A stretch of 64,000 bases of DNA from Rhabditoides inermis (Eukaryota > Nematoda > Chromadorea > Rhabditida > Rhabditidae). A model generated the notes under the pieces. The model ran no database searches. It was given only the letters and a program-made list of their open reading frames with translations, and had not been told where the DNA came from. The stretch spans positions 1-64,000 of the forward strand of contig CAWZYM010000066.1 of NCBI GenBank assembly GCA_963966185.1. The letters run 5' to 3'. Below, one piece after another: positions 1 to 9,401 of the stretch (within the stretch, counting starts at the first letter, position 1; the number at the start of each line of letters is the position of its first letter). The translations under genes were made by a program, and so were the position numbers.

Positions 1-64
1 CTCTTTCTCTTTCTCTTTCTCTTCTCTCTGTCCCTCTCTCTTCTCTCTTTCTCTCTCCCCTCAC

Positions 65-3000
65 CCTCTCCAGCACTCTATCCTGGATTGCCTTCCCGAC
101 TATGCGGTACAGTTCCGGGAATGTCACATCCTTCGAGTGAGCCGCCGCGTACTGAAAAAATAAGTAAGTCATCAGAGGGAGCATGACAAACTGAAAATAA
201 AGATTCGCAAAAATAAATCACACCTGCCAAACTCTGTATATGGCGGGGCGGAGGAAGGGTACAGTGTAGGCAAGCACATCCAGAGGCTTCCGGAAGTCCC
301 GGTTAAAGTGCTGAAAAAGAGAGGTAAGAGAGGGGAGGGAGAGGAGAGGGAAGGGAGAGGAGGAGGAGGGAGAGACTCGCCGTTCGTAGCAGCTTGGCGA
401 CATCGGTCTCGAATTGCATTGATCCGTCTTGTCCCATTGCAACCCGTCGGATTACGTCCAAAGTGTACTCTTCGAAGAATCTAAATTTTGTTTACACGGC
501 AGCCCACATACTCATAGTGGCCTATTTCTCTTTTACTGTTCCTTTATATTATTCTTAATAGTTATTAGAAAAGAGAGTGAAATAGTTGGGAAATCGAAAA
601 TGACAACTGGATGGCGGAATTTATAAAAAAATATATATATATGAAATTTGAATTTCAACTCGCTCGATTGTCGATCGCTGATCGCTGATGCACTGATTAC
701 TGGATTGATGATACCCAATGTGTGAAATCCTATTGCTTCAATCAAAGTGGGAGGGCAAATCAGTTGCCGCGATGGACGCGCGGTGGTGGCGGAACGAAAT
801 ATTTCCTGGACTGTATATGATTATGCGAAACACCGATTTTGATGGTCGCCAAAAATGCCTGGCCAGTGTTAGAAAAATGTAATTGTGTTGCTTACAACCT
901 ATAGTTATTCAAAACGTAGAAAAGACAACTGAAATTGTTTTTTTTTAATCTGTGAAGCCTAAAATGTAATCAACCTCAATGAACCATAACACCACAGGAT
1001 AGATAGGTTGGTAAGAAGTGTTCTTCTATTTAGCTTGTTATAATAACCAGACGCACACACAGCACGGCTGGGGAAAGGAACAAGCTTCGTGATTCGAACT
1101 TTCGAACCCGCGTCGTGAGATTGGTAGACGGACGCGCTAACCACTATGCCACGCAGACACGTGAGAGAGAAAAGTGAGAGAGATAGTTTAGTAGCTAAAG
1201 AAAGGGCGGAAAACAGCCCGACTCACGTAAATTTGTGATTAAAAAATAAGCATACCTTTTGGTTTGGCCTGCATTGTATGATATATGATGAACCCAACGC
1301 AAACAGTGAACCCAACGATTGTGCGTGTATACTGCGATTATTGTTGCGATTATTCGAGAGTTGAGCGAGCAACAATGCAATTGCGAATTAATAAAACTAC
1401 ATTTGCATTCCCCACTGTTCTGAAACGTCTAGGATTAACGCAGCAATACTTATCGTTATAGAATGTTGTGCCATTCTATAACGATAAGTACGCTCAACTC
1501 GTGCACATAAGAGTGGAGTACACTCCAATTACCTCCAGAATACACGGATACAAAACAGACGAGTCACTACTATCAACTACAAAATGTAGACAACATCAAT
1601 GAACCTCAACATCATACAAGACAGGCAGGTTGGTAAGAAGTGCCCTTCTCTTTCGCTTGCTTTATAACTAGACGCACAGTGGGCGCGACCAGCCGGTAAG
1701 CAAGCCACGGGAATAGAACCCGCGTAGTGAAAATAAGAGACCAGAGCGCTAGCCACAAGGCCAAGCGCCTCATGAGTGCAATAGTGCACAAGGGGCATGG
1801 GAAGTGAGTTGTGAAATATATGAGAGTAGTACCGTGTAATCTCAACTGCTCCATCGTTGCTGTCGTCGACTGCTCTGGAGAGGAGATCGACTGTCGTGCG
1901 GGCAGAATCTTCCACTACCCAGTGCATCTGAGAACAGAAATCAGTGTCCGTCTCTCGTCAATTGTTCACGAAAACGGGATACGGGATTCTGCCATAAAGT
2001 GATTACTGTTTTGTCAACCTTTCAGTCATTCTACAATCACTTAGTTCCACTCATACATCAAAATCATGAAGAGGAATCCGGATTGTGCTAGCCATGGTTG
2101 TGTAGCCACAACCACAAGTTTACAAGTTTTTTTGTATGATATCTTACTTTTTTGAGTGCGTTGACAGAAAAATTGGGATTGGCCGTCGACCGAAGACGCT
2201 TCCATCTGAATATGCAACAGTAGGAGTAAGTAAATAGTCTTTGAGTCTAGACATCATACCAGTACCAGAAATTAAAGGAGCATACCACTCTAAATTTTGT
2301 GAATAAACTACAACTAGCACGTGAAAATTTATGAAAATACAATCTCTTTTTCATGAATATAATGTATGCTGAAAATGAACAGAGCATGTAAAATAGGTGT
2401 TCGTAAATTTCGTAGTGTATGGGATTGCCCCCGGTCTGCGCGCACACTCGCGGAGTGTGCGCGCAGACCGGGGACAGTCCCATACACTACGAAAAGTTGT
2501 GGGTCGCACGTTTCGTTTTCGACGATTGGTTTCACGTTTGTTATTTTATATTCTCGATACCTATTAAATATTTCTATTGTTCACAGTTTCTCTGAACCAT
2601 GTAGAAGTTAAAAGATAACTCGTTTTCTGGTAAAATACGCGTTTGAGTTCCATTGGATCATTGTTCACTAACAATATTTTGTTATGTTTTGTAAATTGAG
2701 AAATACATTTTCGTATTCACCGAAATTTGACGTATTCATACTACATATTCGAAAAGAATCCATGACATGAAATTTAGAGTGGTACTTTTCTTTCATTATC
2801 AAGCATAAAACATTGTTCTGTTTTCGTTTTCCAAATGTACAATATGTTTTCTTTTTATCGAGTCTCGAGTCTCATACATGAACACCATCAATGGTACCTG
2901 TTCGCTAGATTGCCAATCTTATCTCTTTCCTTCCTCACCTCGCTCCCTTCGCGTCGAAAACGTGTGCCCTTGGCGACACATCCGTATCATACAGAATTGG

Positions 3001-3822
3001 TCCCAGCTGGAATAAGCACCACTTGATCCTAATCCCCTCACATTTTCACGCAATCGGCAGAAGCTACGTGTTATGTGTACATCCGCTAGCGATAAGACAA
3101 CGCTACGGAATGTGTTGGGTATCTCGAGACGGGAAGACACGTGTGCAACAGTGAGAGAAAATGTGATGTTTGAATCACTGACAATGAGAAGGTTATGGGC
3201 TTATGGGTTATGGATTGTGGAAGTGGCAGAGAAATTCCGAGAAGCTGGTGAAATTGTAAGCCAGTAGCGAGTGCCCAAACAGCGACCTTCCTCTCGTGGA
3301 AGTTGTCGAACTGCTTGATGAACACTTCATGGAGCATGTGCAGATCCGACGTGACCAGCACGTTCCGAACCCCCTCCTGGAATCCATACACACGACCGTA
3401 CTCCTGAAAACACCATCAATCCTCACACTTGCACTTGCACTGTTACTCTTTTTCATGATTTCAAGTGCTGAACAGATCTGATTTCGAAATCACCAACGGA
3501 TGACTTAGTTTTTCAATTGAATCTAGTCGTCTCACCTTCGTCCACCGCTCGATCTGTCCGTCTTTTCCAGTGTATGGATCGTCTCTGTCTGTGACTGCCC
3601 ACAAATTTCCGAATACCATTTGAGAAGGCGGCCCCGGAACCCCTCGCCGCTTCCAGTAGTCACGCTTATTGTAGTAGTACCTCAACACACTATGTTACTG
3701 AAAAACTACTTTGAAAACACAAATTCTGGCTTGAGACTGCTTATAACTGCATTTATAATTATAATCTTGATAAAAACTCACGCGAAGGTAGCAAGGATTG
3801 CAATCGCGAGAACGAACCACAT
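65..3822 (-). CDS. Cytochrome P450, CYP3 clan / CYP13-like, N-terminal 266 aa (partial, runs off left edge)
   Basis: Haem-thiolate mono-oxygenase expected to be anchored in the ER membrane. I assembled nine exons that keep one frame: 3822-3782, 3680-3536, 3403-3287, 3006-2939, 2205-2148, 1927-1833, 480-381, 310-224 and 151-65 (798 nt, 266 codons). Order along the protein: a hydrophobic N-terminal anchor (MWFVLAIAILATF), the proline-rich hinge RGVPGPP, YGRVYGFQEG, the C-helix WKRLR followed by NPNFS, then FFEEYTLDVIRRVAMGQ, which matches the conserved stretch after the D-helix in nematode CYP13 proteins. The I-helix, ExxR and haem-binding Cys would lie beyond base 1. Introns 5-7 are swollen by SINEs and a MITE. 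Intron 7 is GC-AG (donor at 380-379) and intron 1 ends in GAG. The exon 3 donor (GTCGCT) is weak. The family call is firm; the exact subfamily is not. Confidence 0.88.
955..1162 (-). repeat. tRNA-derived SINE, family A copy 1
   Basis: Reading the minus strand, the element opens with a tRNA-like head carrying an A-box-like GGCATAGTGGTTAGCGC and a B-box-like GGGTTCGAAA, followed by a body containing CACTTCTTACCAACCT and GGTTCATTGAGGTTG. The same head-plus-body order occurs at 1570-1775, so this is a dispersed family and not a tRNA gene. It lies in P450 intron 6. Confidence 0.7.
1447..1490. repeat. Perfect 19-bp inverted repeat with 6-nt loop
   Basis: Bases 1447-1465 and 1472-1490 are exact reverse complements, separated by TTGTGC. 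The hairpin lies in P450 intron 6 between two SINEs. It could be the end of a small foldback element or a structured RNA; nothing around it settles this. Confidence 0.75.
1570..1775 (-). repeat. tRNA-derived SINE, family A copy 2
   Basis: Minus-strand tRNA-like head (A-box-like TGGCCTTGTGGCTAGCGC, B-box-like GGGTTCTATTCC) followed by the same body as copy 1 (CACTTCTTACCAACCT, then GGTTCATTGATGTTG and TACATTTTG). The head has diverged more than the body. It lies just 3' of P450 exon 6 in the same intron as copy 1. Confidence 0.7.
2283..2784. mobile_element. MITE-like element 1 (15-bp terminal inverted repeats, TA ends)
   Basis: TACCACTCTAAATTT at 2283-2297 is repeated as its exact reverse complement at 2770-2784. 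Both ends include TA, as expected of Tc1/mariner-type insertions that duplicate TA. The 502-bp interior has no plausible transposase ORF and carries a large central hairpin (2411-2491). It sits in P450 intron 4. Confidence 0.7.
2411..2491. repeat. Near-perfect 39-bp-arm palindrome inside MITE 1
   Basis: The two 39-base arms around 2411-2449 and 2453-2491 differ at two positions and are separated by three bases. The middle is GC-rich (GGTCTGCGCGCACACTC) within an otherwise AT-rich element. Confidence 0.85.
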
Positions 3823-3914
3823 TCTGTTAGTACTGAAAAGGAGAAAGTCTCGAGCCTTACATACCACATACAATGAACACGTGTTTTTCGAGAAGTTACA
3901 AATAGATTCTTCCT

Positions 3915-4305
3915 CTTTTCCCCGCGGCGTGCGGTCGGGTTCTCATTTTGCCCCACCGCCGCCGAATGTTCGGTCATCGACAAGAATCCTTTCCGAGTAA
4001 CCAGTGAGGCGGCGGGAAGTACCTTCGTGTGGAAGCAGCTATGGCGCGAGGAGATACCGATTGGCATGGAATCAAAGGAAACCCCGGAGCTCTTCACGTC
4101 AAGAATGGTACTCTAATGATTCAGGAATGAGTATCGATCAAGTATCGTCTTCCCACCACTAACCTCGTCAGCCTACCTGTCTTTCCCCGACGTTAGTCTA
4201 TGTATCTAGCATCTTAGGCACTACTGTATGCTTCATATAATTATGATTGTGTTGTCATATTCAGATATAACGATTCCGGATAAACGATTGATTGATTGGT
4301 TGATT
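3915..4305 (-). repeat. Dispersed repeat family B, copy 1
   Basis: On the minus strand this matches the sequences at 28736-29155 and 48945-49234. Shared landmarks in order are CGTTTATCCGGAA, CATACAGTAGTGCCTAAGA, GGAAAGACAGGTAGGCTGA, CTCCTCGCGCCATA and CGCACGCCGCGGGGAAAAG. The copy ends in an A/G-rich tail, consistent with a non-LTR retroposon or SINE-like 3' end. It lies directly upstream of the P450 start codon. Confidence 0.75.
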
Positions 4306-4939
4306 ACAAATAGAAAAGCGCGCGGTGAGTGATTCCGGTTACTGATAAATCGAGTTACAAAAACATATGTTGCCACAATCAAGGAATCAAGGTCAAGGAA
4401 ACACAGGAAATACCTATTCATCAGGAAATATCTATTCATTGCTATTTCTGGCAAAAATACCCCCTAGACAATACCGTACCATTTAGCGATTGCATCAGAA
4501 CCATGACTAAGTGGCGGATACCTCGATTGCAGCGAAAAAGAAAATAAGCTAGGTTATCTGTTTCTCGTGGAATTTGAAGATCAGAAAACGGTATCGAAAA
4601 CGTGTATTTGGCCATTTGTTGTAGATAAGGAATAAAACGAACTTGCAACGTGCAAGATACGCAGTCGCAGCGCGCCTTTTATAGGCCGCCATTCTAATCG
4701 AATCTGTCAAACAGACATCCAACTATAAAGGCACCACACTACAACTATCATGTGAGAGTGAGATAGTGAGTGGGATAGAGAGAGAGGGGAGAGAGCGCAA
4801 CTGCGCAGCCACACCGTACCCAGGCCACGCCCCTTGTAGATTATAGTTTGGTCCGTAGGGCAAACACCTGCCTTCTTTCCATAATAAATCAATCTTTTGC
4901 GAGTCAGCGGGGTGACTAAAAGATAGATGATCACTAATT
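4306..4939. other. Intergenic, no gene recognised
   Basis: Upstream flank of the P450 gene. I found no supported exon, RNA gene or repeat copy here; the open frames present lack coding character and splice context. Confidence 0.5.
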
Positions 4940-5555
4940 CAGGATTTTTCGTTGAAAACATTTAACATTAAAAAAACATTAACATTTTATCGTGGATTTT
5001 GAAAATACCGAACGAAATGCACTTCATATTGTTTTTGCCGTTCATATCTCTACTCCACAGATACTCACACACGACCACGTAGTGGTAACCCTCTCGCTTA
5101 GGAAGCAAATGTCCGCGGGTTCGATCTTGGGTACCGACTGAATATTTTGTCAAATTGAAAACATCATCACGGCCCGGCGCGCGTTCACTGATTTGCGTGA
5201 ATTTAAACGCACGCGACGCATCCGTAATGCGTCTCCTATGTTACAGAAAATCAAGCTTATCGTCATAGTCGATTTCTGCGAGACCGCTGTCATGATCATT
5301 TAGCCTATTGGCTAGCGACCGCGGCCAGTGATCTGTTCACCGCGGGTTCGATTCCTTTCGCTGGCACAAGTTTTGCTAAATTGCTTGAGCCAACCTCGAC
5401 GCGGAACTGATGCGTAGCGTGCGTCTGAGTTCACCGGCCAGTGAACAAATGAGTGACACTACGGCCGTGCCGTGATCATCGAAAGGGTTCTTATCGTCGT
5501 CTAACCACCCTAATGTCTTTTGTGAAAAGAGTAGAACTCGTTTGCGGGCCTAGTT
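4940..5555 (+). repeat. tRNA-derived SINE, family B, with a second tRNA-like head inside
   Basis: A tRNA-like head at about 5075-5145 (A-box-like TAGTGGTAACC, B-box-like GGGTTCGATCTTGG) is preceded by TTTTTCGTTGAAAACAT and followed far downstream by AAAGGGTTCTTATCGTCG and GTGAAAAGAGT. The same landmarks occur in the minus-strand copy at 16240-16510. A second tRNA-like head at about 5300-5365 (TTGGCTAGCGACC, GGGTTCGATTCC) lies between them, which suggests a composite element or a nested insertion. Confidence 0.6.
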
Positions 5556-5708
5556 AATATGAAACAAAAAATATAAGATTCGAAAATTTTCTAGCGCAAT
5601 GCCCTCGCCGCAGCGGCGAAAATACTCGCGAGCCTTATCGCAGCCCTAGACCGCTAGCTGTGGAGGCCGCCGCTCGCGGTCGGTCAGCGACGGCGTTAGA
5701 CTATAAAT

Positions 5709-5804
5709 ATGGTATAACAACCAGATTCTATAAGATGATATAAGAACCAGATGGATTAGTAGAGATCTGTTTTTTTCCAACTGCGAATCTGGTTGTAATA
5801 CCAT
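5709..5804. repeat. Short inverted-repeat element
   Basis: Bases 5709-5728 and 5785-5804 are inverted repeats with one mismatch in 20 (ATGGTATAACAACCAGATTC in the left arm). At 96 bp it is a small foldback/MITE-type structure with no coding content. Confidence 0.55.
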
Positions 5805-5990
5805 CTTACGTCGGTGACGATCGATATTTGTACCTTGGCACTACGCGACTACGGCGCTAGCGGCGGCGGCGGAGTATAAAAGGTCAGTGGCTTCCCGTTT
5901 AATTTTACCTCTCACTTCACTATCTGAAAACACAATACAATGTATAAAAACTTCATCAACGAACACAACTTTCAATGAAGTGCTTTGTGA

Positions 5991-6828
5991 TTATGGAAGA
6001 TCAAAGGGGAACTTCCATCCTATTTTCTGTGTGAGACCCATCGAGGTGATGAGCTTCTGGATTTCCGCCGGAGACAGGGACGCAAAGTCGATCTTCTTAT
6101 CTTTTCCAACGCCTGGTGCAGTGGCGTTGCCCTTCGGAGCAGGAGCAGTGTTGGATGGATGTGCAGTGGAAGGAGCAGGAGCAGTGGAGGGAGAAGGAGG
6201 AGCAGTGGTGGGAGGAGTGGGAGGAGTGGGAGGAGTGGGAGGGGGAGTGGATGGGAGAGGAAGAGCAACCGGCGGGGGCAGAGACGCATCAGTCTTCCCA
6301 TCGACAGTAGGTATGGGTATGAGAGCAGGTGGTGACGGGAGGGTCGCGTCTGTCTTACCATCAACAACCCTCGGTACCGCTCCTCCTCCTCCCCCTCCGC
6401 CCGTCTTCTCCTTCGCTTCCAAAGCAGCGATCTGATATCAATCGCAAATCAGCACAGAAAACAAAAAAATGACTCACTTCCTTTTCCAGTTCCAGCTCTT
6501 CGTTTGTGAGAACTGGCGCGTGTCCTCCCTTCTTTTTTTTCATTGGCGCGGCCGCTTCACCTATCGCAGACTCCGCCCTCTCAGACTCCGCCTCCTCCTT
6601 CTCCTCCTCACTGAAGTCGGAGATCAATTCGCAGTCGAGCAAGAACTTCATACAGCGCTGGTGGTCGAAGTTGCGTCTATAAGGCATTGATGAGACGTGA
6701 GACCAACCTCGAAATGACACCCGGAGACGGAGAGAAGTTGTTCGATCAAACAATACTCACACAATCCAAGACACCCAACCTGACGAGGGAAGTGTTATAG
6801 GTCCTCCACTCAGATTTACTTCATACAT
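5991..6828 (-). CDS. Unrecognised acidic / proline-rich protein, 235 aa
   Basis: Three exons keep one frame: 6828-6761, 6676-6478 and 6431-5991 (708 nt including stop). I do not recognise the family. The N-terminal ~45 residues look folded (GGPITLPSSGW, then FDHQRCMKFLLDCELISDF). Next comes an acidic run (SEEEKEEAESER), a basic patch (MKKKKGG) and a short predicted coiled coil (NEELELEKEIAALEAKEK). A glycine run, a long Pro/Thr/Ser/Ala linker and a conserved-looking C-terminus (SLSPAEIQKLITSMGL...IGWKFPFDLP) follow. The linker holds a duplicated VDGKTDA(T/S)LP motif. Start choice: the first in-frame ATG that gives a phase-compatible first exon. The upstream flank is the foldback element at 6961. 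Exons 2-3 are more certain than exon 1. Confidence 0.65.
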
Positions 6829-6960
6829 AAGGCAGAAATTGGAAGCCCTTAAAGAAGAACTTTGGGGAATCTCGCCCGCTGTAAAATTATCGCGCCTCGA
6901 ACAGACTGTTTAGAATTATTGTGCGCGGAACAGCTACAGGCTGGCAGCAAGTGTGATATG

Positions 6961-7719
6961 CTGCGTTCATGTCCATATTTCGTGTTTCGGGTGCGTTTCG
7001 GGTGTCCGAAACGCACACGAAACGCACCCGAAAGCATACCGAAATCGACACGAAACGATCGGTTTTGGTCGTGGTTTCCGTTTCGGGCGTTTCGTTTCCG
7101 TTTCGCCACCGTTTCGGCCGTTTCGGGCGAAACACACGAAATCTACGGCGAAACCTTCCCGAAAGACGCCCGAAACTGTTGTCCGTTTCGGCGAAAGCTA
7201 CCCGTTCACTCATTGCTGGGTTGATTTCGAGGGTGACCGGCCGGTCTGTGTATCATTTCAATTTTAGCCTCGCTTGACAAATAGAAAACACTAATTTATT
7301 CAGCAATTTTCGATTCATCATTTCCGAAAAGTTGAAGAGAGTGAGCGGTGTCCGTTAAAATTTCTGTGTCATTTCAATGTTTTAATGATAATGACGTTTA
7401 AACATTCAAATGTTCAAATCAACCTCATTTCGAGCCAGCAGAACACCAGACCGACCGGTCACCCTCGAAATCAACCCTGCAATGAGTAAACGGGTAGCTT
7501 TCGCCGAAACAGACAACGGTTTCGGGCGTCTTTCGGCTAGGATTTCGTGTTTCGCACGAAACGGCAGAAACGGTGGCGAAACGGAAACGAAACGCCCGAA
7601 GAAACGGAAACCACGACCAAAACCGACCGTTTCATGTCAACTTCGGTATGCTTTCAGGTGCGTTTCGGACACGGACACCCGAAACGCACCCGAAACACGA
7701 AATATGGACATGAACGCAG
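6961..7719. mobile_element. Foldback element with ~270-bp inverted repeats built of GTTTCG units
   Basis: Bases 6961-7240 read as the diverged reverse complement of 7450-7719. The outer ends match as CTGCGTTCATGTCCATATTT and its complement, and the inner ends share CGAGGGTGACCGG. Each arm consists largely of short GTTTCGGG/CCCGAAAC variants, so the arms are themselves locally palindromic. The ~200-bp centre has no plausible transposase. Confidence 0.75.
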
Positions 7720-8012
7720 CAATAGAGAAAGTGCAATCGGAGAGACGTAGACGGTTAGAATGCCAATGGCTAAGAGATCATAGGCGCGTAATCCCATTTG
7801 TTCAAGTATTTGTCGGTAGGAAACGTACACAAGTAATTACATCTGCTGATATGTTCACACTAATGAAACATGAAACTTATATTTGAATTTCTAACGTACG
7901 GGTACGAGTTTCCGTGATTGGCGCTCACTACAATATTCCCCGGAACATGTTAAAAATCAGCTGCCCTCGTTTCCGTTTAGGCATACTTTACATAAAAAGT
8001 AACAGTCAAAAT

Positions 8013-8982
8013 TCAACAGTCAAGTCCAGACACTCGTAGGAGGCAGAGAGAGAGAGAGAGGGAGGGAGAGAGAGTAGTCCACCTGAACGGATTGCATATT
8101 ACATGAGGCAAGTTGAACATATTCATGCATCGTTTGTGCACCCTGACAGCATTCTGCATCAGTCCGGCCACCTGAACTTTCATAGGACAAGCCACTTTTA
8201 ACTCCGCCTTTACCTCGTTTCCCTGATCCCTTCTCTTTTCCTCATCGCAGAAAAGATGATAACGCTGACACCACTCTGCAGTTTTCGTACCACTTCTGAA
8301 TACAAAAGCAACATAAGCAATCGTCAATCGTCAATCGACAAAACGACACACCTTCTGAGAAGTGGCTCATACGGCTCACAAATACAGCTCACGTCGTAGT
8401 GTTTGTTGTGACAGCGCTGTCGGCGAACCCGCGTGCAATGCCTGAGGGGCGGGATTGGAAGGGCGGGCCGGGCTCACCTCTCGTACTTGTCGAACTCGTC
8501 TTCGCACCACTCATCATTTGGGAAGGAAATGTGCGAGCACTGTTGCTGACAATAAATAATAATTTGATATGAGGGAAATCAAAAATAATTTACCTCGAAT
8601 GCGAGACAGAATGGGATAAGTTGAATGGGCGGTTCCCCTTCAGAACATGCTATAGCCCACGAATCAACGCTACCATAGCAGAAGCGTTCGCGTTGTAGAC
8701 GCGTCCTAAACCAACCCCTCTCATTTCCGAACTACACAAATCAATATCTCTCACCTCGAAAAACACAGAAAATTGAGTCTATCGGGGAACTTGTTTGGGA
8801 TGACAAGAAATTCTGGATGGTCCTCGTCAGCCTCCTCTCCTCCTTCTCCTCCCAGACCGAGTGCAGCCACCTGTTCCTTGTCTGAATGTGGGAGTGGAGC
8901 CCAGTGAGGACCACCCACCGAGAATCTGGCTGAACTGGGCAGCTGCAGAAACGACGAGAGCAAGCAGCAACACAAGATGCAT
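8013..8982 (-). CDS. Unrecognised secreted cysteine-rich protein, about 195 aa
   Basis: Five exons share one frame: 8982-8919, 8881-8755, 8705-8594, 8545-8478 and 8295-8083. The last exon either reads on to a stop at 8013 or is followed by a short terminal exon. The protein begins with a clear signal peptide (MHLVLLLALVVSAAA, cleavage likely before QF). An acidic stretch (EGGEEADEDHPEF) follows, then at least eleven cysteines, spaced as FLCFS, RFCYG, IACSEG, FCLAF, QQCSH, EWCED, EWCQR, FCDEE, VACPM, KRCMN and VICNP. The paired EWC motifs suggest an internal duplication. I do not recognise the fold, and a secreted disulfide-rich protein is as far as the sequence goes. The start at 8982 was chosen because it opens the signal peptide; the frame is open further upstream. 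The first intron is only 37 nt. Confidence 0.72.
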
Positions 8983-9401
8983 CAATCGATAGAATGGCCA
9001 GGACGGCAGGTAGCCAAACCTGCTGCGGCCTATCCCTTCCTTCCCCCACCATTCATCACACCCAAAATAGAGCAATTCTATGTAACACTTCATATCATGA
9101 ACACATTAATCAATCAAGACATCTCAATCAATCAAAATCATCGAGAATAGAACTGCGCGGACGCCGCCGAGAGCCATGCGAGTCGCACAATTGTGATAAT
9201 ATAATATAAACTCATCGATGAGACAACAACAATGATTGAATGATGGTAAGGTGTGTTGAGAAAACGGGAGGGGCGGGAGGAGAGAAGTGGGGAACGAGAG
9301 GGAGGCGAATGGGCATGTCACGCACATACACTCATTGTTTCATCTTGCAACGGCTGTACACTTTGAATAGTCGAGTTGGTGAGGCTGTGTGAGGGCAGAG
9401 C
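8983..9401. other. Spacer between the cysteine-rich gene and casein kinase 1
   Basis: This holds the upstream flank of the cysteine-rich gene and the 3' flank of CK1 alpha. No exon, RNA gene or repeat family was recognised. Confidence 0.5.

Noticed and set aside
955..1775. Genuine tRNA genes
   Set aside because: The sequences have A- and B-box-like motifs but poor cloverleaf pairing, and they are followed by a shared SINE body.
5868..5881. TATAAAAG as a core promoter
   Set aside because: No plus-strand gene follows; downstream is the 3' end of a minus-strand gene.
5887..6435. Plus-strand 182-codon Gly/Val-rich frame
   Set aside because: It is the antisense shadow of the proline-rich exon 3 of the minus-strand gene, and has no splice or family support.
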